A stretch of 50,219 nucleotides of DNA from Poronia punctata (GCA_022579005.1 MU401701.1:1-50219); one strand, 5' to 3'. Positions 12,581 through 24,110 are shown, counted from the first letter of the stretch. Notes: generated from the sequence alone by a model not told the origin. Made by a program: numbers and translations.

Positions 12581-14770
12581 TCATGACATGCTCGATCTTC
12601 CTTCCAAAGCCAAAGCTGCGCGCTCAAGAAACATATTGAAGTCCTTGATCTGTTTCAAAGCCCCGCCTCCGTATCCTGTCGCTGTAACCTGGTTTCCGAT
12701 CTGGGAGATCAAGAGATCTAGGTTGGCCAACTCGGCCTTTTTATGCTCCTTGGCATTTGGCTCAGGCGCCGCTCGACCGTTTTCAATAGCCAATTCGATG
12801 TCATCCATAGTGGAAGAAATTCCAAGTTGGTGCTGGCTTCGTCAGTACATATTTTTTGGGGTGTATTCAGTTCATAGGAAGGTGGGGGATTTACCATTGT
12901 CTCCTTATTTGCAGTCTCGTGGCGGCTCCTTACTGCGTCCATTTTAAGAGCAACCTGCTCCCTTTCCGCCCGGATTCTCAGGATCTCGTTACGGAGTAAA
13001 ATCTTTTCCTTTTGCGCAGCCCGCACCCGCTTCTTGAGCGTGCGCAAGTTGTCAAGCGCAATAGTCTACCTTTCTTGTCAGTTGACGGTTCGCAAAGGTG
13101 AAAAAGATCGTCCTCACTTGTGCCTGTAACCGCGTTCGTAGTTCTTCCTGAAATGCTTCTAACACCCGAAGCTTAGTCCTGAACATCTTCCTGTCGGCTG
13201 CTCCCTCTGCCCGAGTTGCCTCATCGTGCAATGTTGATAAATACTTTTCAATCGATTCCTCACACATCTGTAATACGACATCCACAACGTTTGGAGACTT
13301 GTGGTCTGTGAAGGGCATTTCGGCGTTCAAAATATCTTCCTCTGTATCGCTCTCATTGCGAAGCAACGGCTTCGTGTATCTCTGGACTATAACAGGGATC
13401 GTAGCGCCATCGCCTTTCCGTTTTGAAGGGGCCCTCTGTGTCTTTTTTATACGTTTGGGTTGTGCTTGTTTTGCTGGGCTAACTTGTTTTCGCTTTTGAC
13501 GGCTTTTCTTGCTCGGTTCTTCAATTTCGGCGGCGGGCGAGCTGACGTCGTCAGGTGGCTTTTTCTGTCGGGGACTGACCCGATAGCGTTTCCGACCAAT
13601 ATGGCGGGCAGCTTCACTATCGTCGATCTCTCCAGCCTCCTCGACTTCGAGGCCCTTCTCAACCGGATCGATTTCCGCAGCACTCTCTACTTCCTCAGGC
13701 TCTGTGTCACCAACTTCCAGTAGTTGGTCTTCGACAACGTTTACGACATCGTCCACAGCATCATCCGCAATATCTTCAACAACATCATTCCCATCATCTT
13801 CGGCATCATCTTCACTAATGTCGTAGGGAGTTTTAGATATTCCGACGGGCGCTTCTGACGTTCGGCGAGCCTTCATAGGACTACTGGTACCTGCAGCGTC
13901 CGGCGGCGAGGAAAGCGCATCTATGCCGTAAGAAACTGTGCTAAGATTGCTGCGCCGGCTTTGGCTCCGCGTAGACCTAGCCGAGCCTGTTGCTTCTGTA
14001 CTATTGCTTTTGTGCGAGAGGCGCGCCAGCGGAGAGGATTCGGGGAGTTCTTCAACGGGAGACGACGGTGTCCTTCTTGCACTTGCCCTTGTGGCCAATG
14101 GAGACGCTTTGCCCAGAGACCTGCTCTGTCTTGCTTTCCGCGCCAACGGTGAAGACGATGCAACGTCACCCGTGTCTCCCGCTTCCGCTTCCATGACCAC
14201 TCTTTGAAGTTTTGCGCTTTGTGTTGTTTGCAGGTCGCTGACAATACGACGACGGCGTCCACTCCCCGGAGCTGTTACTGGGCTTTCCGTCACTATTTCC
14301 ATAACGTCTAACATAGGCTCGTCTGAGCGTGTTGTCATAGCAGAGCCCCGTAGGGATTGTCCGGAGACGGGTTCTGCAAGCATGTCGTAATCTTCCTGGG
14401 TCGGCGTCGCCTCTGCTGTTGCTTCGGCAGCGGGTGAGACATCCTGCATATGTTCATCGGCATTCTCATGTGGTGTAGCTTTGTCCAATTGCAAGTTGCC
14501 TAGATGCGCTGCCATTATGCCAGCCGTGGGCGTAGAATCCAGTTGGATTGCCCCATTCTGACCTGGCTTGCGGGCACTGCTCAGCCGGGCAGAAGACCTC
14601 GTAGCAAATGATAAGTTCGGTAGTTGTGCCCCGGCTGATTCCGGTTCGTAACCCAGGCGCCGCCGTTTCGCGGAAGTGTTGGGCTCGGATCGTAGTTGCG
14701 GCACGGACGATGGCGGTTCAGAGGATGCTTCGGCGCCGGGTAAAACGAACCCAAATGAATCGTCGGCCAC
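12581..14770 (-). CDS. Inner kinetochore subunit, CENP-U/Ame1-like
   Basis: Three exons: 14770-13118, 13065-12895 and 12832-12581, giving about 691 residues. The introns (52 and 62 bp) begin GTGAGG and GTAAAT, contain CTGAC or ACTGAC branch sites, and keep the frame. The first 450 residues are disordered, Ser/Pro-rich, with acidic runs and Lys/Arg patches. The conserved part is C-terminal. About residues 475-690 form a mostly helical, coiled-coil region with the signature KKRVRAAQKEK, then LRIRAEREQVALKMDAVR, and a final segment around DDIELAIENGRAA. I remember this arrangement from fungal Ame1-domain (CENP-U) proteins, often annotated 'AT DNA binding protein'. In yeast, Ame1 with Okp1 links centromeric nucleosomes to the outer kinetochore Mis12 complex. 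Yeast Ame1 is much shorter; long N-termini are usual in filamentous fungi. It is divergent from the Erd2 gene. Splicing is well supported, the family call is from memory. Confidence 0.8.
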
Positions 14771-15582
14771 TTCATGACGTCTGTTTCAAATCATGTTAGA
14801 GTCGAACATTCACACCCGTTGCGCAGAACCAACGTACCCTGCCCCTCGCATGCGCTGTTGCATGCGCTCCTCTCGACCTGACCAGTTGATTAGTTGATTA
14901 GCAGGGGCCTAGTGGTGGCAAAGTGACAAACTTACTGTTCGCCATGATGGCTGCTTCACATTTTAGACCTTTATATAGCAGCTACAACTTAATTGGCGCT
15001 GGGACGAGTGCGAATGAGGGGCCCTATACCGACAAATTGACCGTGGTTGCGAGACGCGTCTGTGAACATGCCAAGCCCTGAATCCATACGTGTATGTACA
15101 TACCCAGGTTATCCCGTACAGTTAGCACACAGTCAAAATGATATTTGTACGGTGTCTATACCGTAGCTGGTCGCTACGAGTACAGCTTGCATCCAATTTA
15201 CATCACTTCTACTCCACTTTGAATGTCCATCAGCTGCCTACACGCTACCTAGTACCTTGAGGATTCATCCCTCGCACCCTCACTTCTCATACTCGAAGAA
15301 TCGCGACCGAGCTGCCTGTTTAATGACAGATGACGGGCAACTTTGAAATGTTAATGTCGATTTGAGGCTTCTATAGCAGGCAGATATTGGCAAAAACAAC
15401 GCGTCGCTTCAGACATACTCTCTTTCTCCTTGTTTTAGTCTTGTCTTGCGAAAGTTTCCCGTGTCACGCCTTGATATGTAAACCTAGCCTTGCGCTTCTG
15501 CACTTCAAATTCATATCATAGATCGTCCTTAGCAGAACCAACCCATCTTATCATCTATACTCCGCTGTTGCGCATCGCCATA
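14771..15582. other. Divergent intergenic region, kinetochore gene / ERD2
   Basis: About 0.8 kb lies between two divergently transcribed genes and must hold both promoters. A TTGATTAGTTGATTAG tandem lies near 14886. The stretch before 15583 is pyrimidine-rich, as is common in fungal 5' leaders. No extra ORF or RNA gene is seen. Confidence 0.5.
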
Positions 15583-16804
15583 ATGGGCTGGAATGTGTGT
15601 ATCTGTCCAACATACGAATTGCCTCGCTCTTATGCAAGATGCTTACGCAGGAGCTAGGTCTTCCGGATCTTGGGAGATGTATCCCATCTCCTTTCGAAAG
15701 CGATCTTGATACATGCTATCCACCGCAACCGGAGCGCTGAAGGTACAGCCCATTTCAACTCTTGTCGTCATAGGCTTGAAATACTAATCGCGTATACTTA
15801 GGCGTCTCGTGGATTACGCAGTGCTTGTACGCCGTCGTATTCTGTTCCCGATATACCGATATATTCAGCGAGGGCTCGACATGGAACCTGTTCTTTAAGC
15901 TATTCTACATTTTCTCCTCGATATATATCATCGTGGTCATGCGATATGTCTATCCGCGAACGAGGGAGCGCGAGATTGCTTGGAAGTTGGGCGGTGCAAT
16001 CCTTGTTGGCTCGCTGGCTCTGTCGCCTTTTGTGATGCTTATCTTCGAAGACCCGAGCTTCTTTGTCGTATGTATTCCTTCTTCCTTACATTAGGGAGCG
16101 TAGAGCTGACGTTCATCTCCCCATAGTGGATTTGGGATTTCTCGCAGATTCTCGAATCGATTTGCGTCCTGCCCCAACTCCTTCTTCTTCGACAAACCAG
16201 CGTCCCCACCGTCATCGATTCGTTCTATCTCATTTCGCTGGGCGCGTACCGCTTCCTATACTGCTTGAACTGGATCTGGAGAGAGTTGGACCCGAACGAC
16301 CGAAAGCCGAATGCTGTTTCCGTCATCTTCGGCATCATTCAGACGGCCCTATACGTCGACTTCTTTTGGGTGTACTATACAAGACAGCGCGTTAAGCTCC
16401 GGTACGGCGGTATTGTCGACGCCGATGATATCAGACGTGGCTGGCTCCTTAACCGGATCTTCGGCAATAAGCACTTCGACAATGATGGGGAAGACGAGGA
16501 AAGTGCGCCGGCTTTAGGAGGCCCAGCGAACGACAATGCTTCCTCCCAACGAAGGTCGAAGTGGGGTGCTCGGGGCATCTCCATAAGTGCTGACGACACG
16601 ACTCTTGAGCACGAGACGCATCACGATCGCGACGAGCTCTCCGGTGTGGTTGACCCTGATGCTAAGATGCAAGATCCTGATGAGCTTGCACGTGTTCTGG
16701 AAGACGACGATGACGATGATGACGGAGCGCCATCAGGATCGCACACAGCCTCAAAGAACGTGCCCGCTGGCGTGAATAATGAGAATGAGTGGCGAGATAG
16801 TTAA
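15583..16804 (+). CDS. ERD2: ER lumen protein-retaining receptor (HDEL receptor Erd2)
   Basis: Four exons, 15583-15594, 15658-15742, 15802-16067 and 16127-16804, encode about 346 residues. Erd2 is the seven-span Golgi/ER membrane receptor that returns HDEL-tagged ER proteins in COPI vesicles. The start gives MGWNVFRILGD, matching the family N-terminus. Further family motifs are CSRYTDIF (about residues 51-58), WIWDFSQILESICVLPQLLL (from residue 122) and LNWIWREL (about 168-175). The hydrophobic spans continue to about residue 234. Beyond that, some 110 residues form a polar, acidic tail ending in an Asp run. Animal and yeast receptors stop near 210-220 residues, so the tail is extra. The first exon codes only four residues and its intron starts GTGTGT. 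The three introns are 63, 59 and 59 bp, and all phases agree. Confidence 0.93.
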
Positions 16805-17549
16805 AACCCCAGATCATGATGATATGGGAAATACGGTCCCGCGATCCCAGTATGGGCCCCTCTGTATGAATTGCCTCTCCGGGCTGACAGTCAGTTTGTC
16901 GTGGTCATTTGCTGGTTTAGGCAGTGAGAGTGATACAGGAGTTGTGAGGGAAACATGAGTAGCGATGAATACACTGATCTACCAGACAACCCCAAGGTTG
17001 TCAAAACTGCATGGGACCTTTGGAGGTTCTTTTATATGGTAGCGCTTTAAGAAAATCAATTGACATTTTAACCGCTTGCGCATCTACGATTGGTGGGGCC
17101 ATTCTGGGAAAGATGTAGGTATTCTTAGCAAGGAAACTTAATGATGGTGATAACCAGTTTGGCCGCTTTTACACTTGTGCCAGTTTGCTACAGGTAGACA
17201 GGTTATTTTATATCAAGCCAACTGGCCAGCAAACCCCCTCCGTTACTTCTCACTTACCGCTCAATGTACATAAATACTCAACAACTACTCTCACAGCTGT
17301 AGTTTCCTGACCTTGCGTGCAACTACCTATATATACACAGGATTTAATCAATCGACACTCCTCCCAACGGACATTACAATATATCAGTCAGCTTTATAGC
17401 CGGTATGTGTTATTCCCTTCCTAACATTATTTTTAATCCCCGCAGCTCGCAATATCAATCGTGCTGTGCCTGAACCTACTTGACCATCAATACCACTCTA
17501 CAACGGCATAAGCATCGCTAATCACTAGCATACGCAGCGAACCAGAACC
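16805..17549. other. Intergenic region upstream of the Myb-like gene
   Basis: This holds the 3' end of ERD2 and the promoter and leader of the next gene. A likely 5'-UTR intron runs from GTATGT at 17403 to GCAG near 17453, with a CTAAC branch site. A short ATG frame near 16955 has no supporting features and I do not call it. Confidence 0.45.
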
Positions 17550-18122
17550 ATGGACCACATCTTTTCCAGAAAGATCACCGCCCAGGACATGCTCACGCTT
17601 GTGAAACTATAGGGTTTTTTCCAAGTTAAACCTGTCGTATGTACTACTTGTCCTACTTACCTACCTTACATATAGGCAGAACAACATTGTCCTAACCTCG
17701 ACTTTATATAGATTGATTGGGATAAAGTCGCTCGCAATTCTGGCTTCGCCACCGGCCGTGATGCAGAGAAGCACTGGAAACACCTGCTGAGAGAACCTCC
17801 ATACATCCATCTCCGTGCCCTCGACATGGCTGGACACGTCGCTGTGAAAGATGAGCAGTCTGAGGATGAGGATGATGATAATGAGTATGCGACGTCACCG
17901 AAGGAGGAAGACGTGGAGATGCAGGATGATGCTGTAAAGGAACGGGAGGAGGAGAATGGGAAGATCAAGCAGGAGGACGATGAAGAGACGCAGGTATTGC
18001 CGTTGGAGGAGCAGGTGGAAAGAGATGATAATGCGAATCATCATCAGGTGGAGGAGGAACTCCACACAGCGGTAATCAAGAAGGAAACCAAAGAACTCTT
18101 CCGCATGGCTGGGCTTGCTTGA
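17550..18122 (+). pseudogene. Myb/SANT-like protein with in-frame stop at codon 21
   Basis: Two exons, 17550-17636 and 17712-18122, are joined by a 75-bp intron (GTATGT to TATAG) and would give 165 codons. The joined N-terminus reads as a small Myb/SANT-like domain: ITAQDMLTLVKL, a stop, GFFQVKPV, then IDWDKVARNSGFATGRDAEKHW. The stop (TAG, 17610-17612) lies inside the domain and is one C-to-T step from CAG. Sequence is coherent on both sides, so this looks like a single nonsense change in an otherwise intact gene, or a base error. The rest is an acidic, Glu/Asp-rich tail that ends with a short helix (KETKELFRMAGLA). If the allele is real, translation could begin only at Met codons after the domain, such as 17826. 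Such proteins are presumed nuclear DNA-binding; the target is unknown. Confidence 0.6.
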
Positions 18123-18778
18123 ACAATAACTACACTACAGGTTCTCTCCCTTACTCTGGGACAATGATGGTATCTCTGGTCGACTAGAGGTACGTCCACG
18201 TGGGAACGTACTTACAGGCCGCTACCACGAAATCTCCTCTTAAGCAGCGTTGATGTCCAATAATACATTACCGTAGCGTTACATACCTAGGTTAGCTCCA
18301 TAATCTGGTATACCTTTCCAACGAGGTCTGTTATTTCTCTGGCAGTTGCTACCTACCACATATGTTTTTTTCACTTGGAAATTGAAGCGCATTGCAGAGT
18401 TTGTCATAGTGCCTGAGGCATATGTACGCGTACGGGTACGTGTAGATAGGTGTTGGTGTCCTTTTACGCAACTGCGATGCCAAGCTGTGACTGCTCAAAT
18501 CAACCAACCAAACAAACAAACAAGCAAGCAAGCAAGCACTGACCACCTAACTTCCAATCTCTACTTACACAGCACCGCCACAGTCAAACAAACAAACAAG
18601 CTTCTCATCAATTTCCAACAACATGTCCTACAAATTATACGAGTAATGGACCCCCATCATTCCGCCTCAAAAAAACTCACATGCATACAATCCACCCCAA
18701 ATGTACAATATAGCACAACCGGAAGACTCGAACCTCCAATCCACCTTCCAAACAAACCATTTGTCTGGAGAGGTTCAG
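18123..18778. other. Intergenic region with tetranucleotide repeats
   Basis: Holds the 3' region of the Myb-like gene and sequence leading to the tRNA pair. CAAA and CAAG units are repeated at about 18507-18538. A T-arm-like inverted segment at 18721-18737 has no matching acceptor stem and is not called a tRNA. Confidence 0.4.
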
Positions 18779-18850
18779 GGACCCATAGCTCAGCGGTAGA
18801 GCGTCGGATTCCAGTCCCGAAGGTCATCCGTTCAAATCGGGTTGGGTTCA
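18779..18850 (+). tRNA. tRNA-Trp (anticodon CCA), copy 1
   Basis: A 72-base cloverleaf can be drawn. The acceptor stem GGACCCA pairs with TGGGTTC, the D stem GCTC with GAGC, and the T arm is ATCCG-TTCAAAT-CGGGT. The anticodon arm is TCGGA-TTCCAGT-CCCGA, which puts CCA in the anticodon and decodes UGG (Trp). No intron is present. The last pair of the anticodon stem is A-C, a mismatch (positions 31 and 39). Position 38 is T here. A T-rich stretch that can end RNA polymerase III transcription follows within about 20 bases. The B box (GTTCAAATC) is intact. Confidence 0.88.
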
Positions 18851-18997
18851 ATTCCCCTTTTAAACTTTTTTTTTCTTCCTCTTTCCCTCACTGTTGTCAG
18901 ATCCTTCTTTTTTTTTTTTTTTGTCATGTGTTGTCGGAGTCAGAGAGGTGTTTGAATCCCCCTAACAGAGTGAAAAATAACAAGAGACAAAAAAAAG

Positions 18998-19069
18998 GGA
19001 CCCATAGCTCAGCGGTAGAGCGTCGGATTCCAGACCCGAAGGTCATCCGTTCAAATCGGGTTGGGTTCA
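18998..19069 (+). tRNA. tRNA-Trp (anticodon CCA), copy 2
   Basis: Second copy 219 bases downstream on the same strand, differing from the first at one base (position 38 is A here, giving the loop TTCCAGA). It has the same A-C mismatch at the foot of the anticodon stem. Its flanks differ from copy 1 except for about three bases before the gene and a few after it. It is followed by a T-rich tract from 19098. Confidence 0.88.
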
Positions 19070-20141
19070 ATCCCCTTTCTTCATGTATCTCTCTCTATCT
19101 TTTTTTTCTTTTTCTTTTTCTTTTTTAATCTTTATCACTCATTGTGGATTTTTTTTTTCTCTCTCTTTCTCTTGGTTGGTGATGGTGTTTCTTGCTCATA
19201 TGTCGGGACGTGCATCAATCAGGTTTGGTACCTACCTACTCAGGTAGGACAGGGACGATTGAACTGTCTTGCTCTTACTCTCTCGGTTTGGTAAAGATGG
19301 TGATTTATTTGCTTTAAATGTGTCATACTACATGGGTTAAGTAAGGGTGTGTGTGTGGTGGGTGTCATTTGGTTGCGTGAGTGCTTTTATTTTTTTACCT
19401 GCGCAACATCTATCTACTTTGTCGCAACGGTGGAAACAGAAGAGGTGTCGGCAGAACATATCACGGGGGTTTGGCGTATCTGTGTTACTAGCTAGGCCGA
19501 GCAGGTGTCAGCGAGATGGATGCATTCGACTTTGACTGAACACAATGGGCGACTGGTCCCGTAGTTGCGACAAGCATCCATCCATCCGATTGCACCACCA
19601 TGTTGTGGGCCATGTTTAATTGCACCGCTATTGCGAGAGAAGATTGAAGCAGACACTCCCTTTGGTACTACGAGTATATGCTGGTTGGCTTGTATCCGGT
19701 GAGTTTTGTGTAGCATGTAAATCTGAAGATTCCTATATACCGACTATCTGTCTTTTTTATATACTGTATTTCTCATGTGTCTTGAGAAGGTATGTTTCGT
19801 GAGAACAACGTCCCGATACCTTACATATATATACCAATGCTGTACGTTGCTCTCTGTTGAATCTGCCCCAGTTATCACGCGGTGCGCTGAGAAACAAGCG
19901 AAATATAATGTGAATAGAAGAGAATGTTGGAAAGGAAGGAGCCCTACTTTTATACCGGGGATATTTACCAGAATAAGTGAAAGTAATCCTGCATATTAAA
20001 CTTAAAGTGCAAGGTAATCTTGACTGCTTCGTGTCGGCCCCTGACCGTGTTTATTACTCGGGTGGTGAAGTACTCAAAAACTTTCGTGAAACACAGAGAA
20101 CGCTGTTCAAAAAGTTTAAAGGGCGGGGAAAAAAGGCATGA
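19070..20141. other. Intergenic region, tRNA-Trp pair to GH76 gene
   Basis: About 1 kb of T-rich DNA, then ordinary sequence with no convincing ORF. A CCTACCTACTCAGGTAGG imperfect palindrome lies near 19230. The right end is the 3' side of the GH76 gene. Confidence 0.45.
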
Positions 20142-21992
20142 TCACGACAATCGGGCAATCGTCCAATACGCACGAAGAAGGGCCAGCCCTCCACTCTGTG
20201 TCTCGATCGTCCGGCCGCGTCCGCGATCATTCGGGTCCTTTGCGTCAACAGCACGATTACCCAGAACCACTTGTCCACGACCAGCAGAATCAGAGGAGTA
20301 ATAGTCCGGGTCCGGGATAGGAGGTGTCTCATCGTACGGTGAATGACGCCAGGTCGAGTCATCCGGAACCCCGTAGTTACGATAGTCCGTCGCGTTGGGC
20401 TGCTCAACAATGCCGTCGGACTTCAAGGTTGGCCAGGGTCCTGTCCAGTCGCGTGCTAACAATCCCGCAGTCCACCATTGACCGTACCGACCTACGGTAT
20501 CTCGGGTGTCGAGTGCGGCGCGGACATTGTGCTTTAGCCAACCGGTGTAGAATTCGCAAGCTTCTTGGTGAGATCTTTTGATTGTTTCGAAAACATGCTT
20601 ATTGAAATGTACTCCGGAATCCGATGACGGTTCTCCAAGCGGAGCGCAAAAGGTGGTAAGATGATGGAAGAATATCCCTTTGAACGTCTGGCCGTCTTGG
20701 CTGCATGTTGCGCTCGCATCACAGTATTCCTCCATTACGCCGAGCCGGCCTAATCCATGCCATTTGGGCAGAATACCGGGTTCGATGTTCTTCTCGAATG
20801 GGTTGTCGGACTTGAGGTCGTATCCGGTAGCGTTGATTACGTTTTGAACCAGCTTGTGTCCGTCTGCGAGGTACGATGATGCGCCTGTGGCGTCCCATAG
20901 CCCGCGCTGACCGGTCAGGACGACGCCTTGGTTGTATGTGAAGACCATTTCGTCGCGCTCGTCACACTTGGTGTTATTGTTCTTCTCGTCGAGAAGTCCG
21001 CTGATGTGGAACCCGTCAACTACTAAACCTTGGTTATTCGTCATGTTGGAGTTTCGTAACCATCGATACGCATCGACGGCTGCTTTCAAGTACTTGGCAT
21101 CCCGTGGCCCGCGAGGGACATCTGCAGACGGGTCTTTCGGGTTAAATTTATCTGTCCGGTTGTGGAACCGTGATTGGACACCATCGCCGGGGTAGTGAAG
21201 GTACATTGCGATAGATGCTGCGATGAAGAGTTCGTTGGTGATGGCATTCTTGTACGGGAGTAGCCTGGGGTTCCAAATCATCCCTCCTCCGCACAGTTTT
21301 GTATCCCATCCTTGCTCGGCAAGGTGCCAGAAAATCCTCGCCCTATGAGAAAAGGTCGGAATCCAGATTGTCCCGTGGTATGGCTCGAGAGGTAAGCTTT
21401 CGGGTCCATCCAAGACCACTGACGTTGCTTCTGATTCATTCCTACCATCGGTGGTAGAGTAGTGCAACTTGTTATGCGTGTCGACAAACTTGATTGTCTC
21501 CAACCAGCCCAAAACAACCCATAAAATATCATCATACGCCTGGTCTTTTATAGCCAAGGCGTCTTGCCCAAAGTAATAAGCGACGGTCTCCGTGAAATAG
21601 TTATCGACAAAATTGGCAGCGCTCCTCCAATCCTGAAAAGGTGTTTCTTCGGAACCTAGATCTTCAGATATCGTGCGGGCTGCCCCTGAGATATGCGTAC
21701 CTATAACGGCCGCAGTCCAGTCGATGGCATCGGGCCATGTTCCCAAGTTAGGGGCGAAAAATTCCGATTGCGCAATGCTTAGAGCGTGTACGAGATCGGA
21801 TAATAGCTCCTTGCTCGGCGGATGCGATGGTCTGTTCCCAACCGCCCCTTTCACGGATATAGGCATGAAGCTCGCCGGCGCAACTGGATCACATTTTCTT
21901 GGAGTCTGGAAGAAAACAGGGCAGTTTTCAGGGAGAGTGAATGATGAGACCGGCCATATGAAGAATAAAAGACACGGTAAAAACTTGTACAT
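20142..21992 (-). CDS. Secreted GH76 alpha-1,6-mannanase-like glycosidase
   Basis: A single exon of 616 residues. It begins with a signal peptide (hydrophobic residues about 4-18), so it is secreted or cell-surface. The body matches glycoside hydrolase family 76, an (alpha/alpha)6 fold that cleaves alpha-1,6-mannan backbones or, in the Dcw1/Dfg5 group, remodels GPI-linked wall proteins. Tandem Asp residues at 154-155 (in AYDDILW) sit where the family has its catalytic pair. Other family-like blocks are GGGMIWNPR (about 230), MVFTYNQGVVLTGQ (about 345), FKGIFFHHL (about 440) and QWWTAGLL (about 530). Several N-glycosylation sites are present. The C-terminus lacks a GPI signal, and the protein is longer than the usual 450-residue Dcw1 type, which points to a soluble enzyme. 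The substrate is inferred from the family only. Confidence 0.87.
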   Translation of the reverse strand: MYKFLPCLLFFIWPVSSFTLPENCPVFFQTPRKCDPVAPASFMPISVKGAVGNRPSHPPSKELLSDLVHALSIAQSEFFAPNLGTWPDAIDWTAAVIGTHISGAARTISEDLGSEETPFQDWRSAANFVDNYFTETVAYYFGQDALAIKDQAYDDILWVVLGWLETIKFVDTHNKLHYSTTDGRNESEATSVVLDGPESLPLEPYHGTIWIPTFSHRARIFWHLAEQGWDTKLCGGGMIWNPRLLPYKNAITNELFIAASIAMYLHYPGDGVQSRFHNRTDKFNPKDPSADVPRGPRDAKYLKAAVDAYRWLRNSNMTNNQGLVVDGFHISGLLDEKNNNTKCDERDEMVFTYNQGVVLTGQRGLWDATGASSYLADGHKLVQNVINATGYDLKSDNPFEKNIEPGILPKWHGLGRLGVMEEYCDASATCSQDGQTFKGIFFHHLTTFCAPLGEPSSDSGVHFNKHVFETIKRSHQEACEFYTGWLKHNVRAALDTRDTVGRYGQWWTAGLLARDWTGPWPTLKSDGIVEQPNATDYRNYGVPDDSTWRHSPYDETPPIPDPDYYSSDSAGRGQVVLGNRAVDAKDPNDRGRGRTIETQSGGLALLRAYWTIARLS

Positions 21993-22649
21993 TTTGGAAA
22001 TTATTTAATGAGAACGACTTGATGTGACGCAGGCTATAAACCACTATTCTGCTGTAAAACCTGCACTCAGCGCAGAAGGTCGATGTGCTTCTGGTTCGAG
22101 TGGCATCCGTGTACCTCGAGATGTAGATAAACTGTTGTGCTCGCAGGAAACCCAACCCGGTGGTACTAGGAATTTAAACTTTGAGGCTTCTCATAAAGGG
22201 TCTCAGGTCAGATTGTCGAGGTTGAAGATTACTTAAACTGAAAGAATAAGCAGAAGCAATATGAAGCAGATTGATGCCACCGCAAGCCAAATTATATCTA
22301 ATATCTTTGCTCCATATGGTATATATATATATACTAGGTAATAATGTTTGTAAGAGCGGAACATGTATAATTCAACATAGTATTACAAGTCGAGGATGGG
22401 AGTACAAATCTGCGACGATGCGTGCATTTGACAAGCCCCGCCGCTCAGCTCGACTATTGTAGGTGCTCGCGGGGCCGCCTCGTCTTCTGACCAGTCCCTT
22501 CTGGTTATTGGAACCGTTAGATCAGCTGGTTGTGGGGTAAGCGCCGCTAATCCCGAGAAGGATTAGGGTGATTCAGAAATCTCGCATGGGGTTACGCTAA
22601 CACATTATTGAAGAATAAACGGTGTGGAGGCACTGCAGTATTGTGTGTA
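21993..22649. other. Intergenic region upstream of GH76
   Basis: Promoter region of the GH76 gene on the minus strand. A short (TA)n run is at about 22320-22334. No ORF with support. Confidence 0.4.
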
Positions 22650-22892
22650 TTACTCAGGATCTCCAGACTCCAGCACATCGATCGCATCACCAGATATTAG
22701 ATCGTACCTACAGTAGCCCAGATCTTTTAAAGTTGGCCAGACCGTGCGCCATGCAGGATTCCAACGCAGGTAGAGGGAACAGGTTATGAAAAGAATAGAG
22801 CTTCCAAAAAGTAACACCGCCATTTGTCCGGTCAAGATAGATGTTCTGGTTTTGACAACAAATTTATAATATTTCGCTGATTCCCATACCAC
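22650..22892 (-). pseudogene. Orphan frame with one membrane segment, possible gene fragment
   Basis: An open stretch of about 80 codons with no ATG at its start. The first codon as counted is GTG, and an in-frame TGA lies about 36 bases further upstream. It could encode a hydrophobic span (about residues 22-42) followed by a charged tail rich in Trp, Arg and Asp (NPAWRTVWPTLKDLGYCRYD). The tail looks protein-like rather than random. It may be the last exon of a small spliced gene or the remnant of a membrane protein. I do not recognise the family. Confidence 0.25.
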
Positions 22893-23174
22893 TCGAGTCG
22901 TCGAGGGGTGTTGAACTCAATAATGATACCTGTGACTAATACTGACTGACAATATATAAACTAAGCCTCGAGACCCAACCCGCGTCCATCCTGATTTTGG
23001 GTAACCGTATACCAATGTTGGTCATGCCTTGTCCACAAACCTACTTGTACGACCCCTTTGAAATCACGCTATGCGATTAATGTACATCAACCATGTCTCA
23101 TACAGACACAAATACACATGTCAATCGGACATGTCGTCTCGACCCGTGAGATGCTCCTGTGATCATCATAGCCA
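22893..23174. other. 3' flank of adenylate kinase gene
   Basis: Short non-coding stretch between the orphan frame and the stop of the adenylate kinase gene. Nothing recognised. Confidence 0.4.
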
Positions 23175-24110
23175 TCATGAGAACCGAGCCTCGAATTCTT
23201 TGAAGAGCTTGGGACTGATCTCATCGCTGCTCAGGCCATGGACTTCCCAAAGAACTCCTTTCTTGGCGTAATGTTCTAGTAAAGGCTCGCTCGTTTCTTT
23301 AAATTTCTGGAAGCGTCTTCGATATACCTCTTCGCTGTCATCTACCCGTTGCACGAGTGGCTCACCCGTGATATCGTCGCGCCCAGGTACTTTCGGGGCA
23401 TTGAAAGTAGTATTGTAGACTCGGCCAGAGGCTTCGTGTACCCATCGCGACGAGATGCGCTCCATGACGACATCGAACGGTGTCTGGAGAGACACTACCC
23501 AGTTGATGGGCACGATGCTGTCCAACCGCTCGGCCTGGACGGCCGTGCGCGGGAAGCCGTCAAGTAAGAACGACGCGGACGGGTCTTCGGATGCCTGCCT
23601 GGACAGACTTGCACCCGCATTCGGATCCATATCCACGCGCGGCATGGATAGGTCAGCAGGTGTTATATCGGCCGAAGCGGCCGACGCCATGGTCACCAAG
23701 CTGGGCGGGCTCCCGGACAACCATCCTCGTCGCCCCAGCTCGTTGGTGATAAGACGAAGAATCATGTCGTCGGGTACCAGCCCGCCCGTCTTCATCGTCT
23801 GCTCCACCTTGATTCCCAGGGGCGTGCGGCTTTTGACATTGTAGCGAAGGAGATCCCCGGAGGAGATGGCGGATAATTGGGGGAAGCGCGATAGTAAGCG
23901 CTCGGATTGTGTTCCTTTACCGACTCCCGGCGCGCCGACGAGGATTACACGAGCTGCTCTGCGAAGGCGCATAGTATGCGACACGAAGTTTGTTTCGGAT
24001 GGTTGCAAAAGTCGGCGGGGGTAGATAATGTCGGATGGCGATTGATCTGGTGTAACGTTAGCGAAATGAGACCATTGCAAGGAGACGCTTGTTACTCGGG
24101 CACTCTTCAT
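23175..24110 (-). CDS. ADK2: Mitochondrial adenylate kinase (GTP:AMP phosphotransferase)
   Basis: Single exon, 311 residues from the first ATG. A second in-frame ATG at residue 47 would give a 265-residue form. Adenylate kinases move a phosphate between NTP and AMP; the Adk2/AK3 type works in the mitochondrial matrix and prefers GTP. Seen here: the P-loop GAPGVGKGTQ (about 59-68), SGDLLRYN in the AMP site, the DGFPRT box, and a LID region from RWVHEASGRVYN to GRDDITGEPLVQR. The LID carries no Cys4 zinc site, as in other eukaryotic forms. An insertion of about 35 Ser/Ala-rich residues lies between the AMP site and DGFPRT. The Arg-rich segment before the P-loop could serve mitochondrial targeting; which start is used decides this. 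Confidence 0.92.
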   Translation of the reverse strand: MKSARVTSVSLQWSHFANVTPDQSPSDIIYPRRLLQPSETNFVSHTMRLRRAARVILVGAPGVGKGTQSERLLSRFPQLSAISSGDLLRYNVKSRTPLGIKVEQTMKTGGLVPDDMILRLITNELGRRGWLSGSPPSLVTMASAASADITPADLSMPRVDMDPNAGASLSRQASEDPSASFLLDGFPRTAVQAERLDSIVPINWVVSLQTPFDVVMERISSRWVHEASGRVYNTTFNAPKVPGRDDITGEPLVQRVDDSEEVYRRRFQKFKETSEPLLEHYAKKGVLWEVHGLSSDEISPKLFKEFEARFS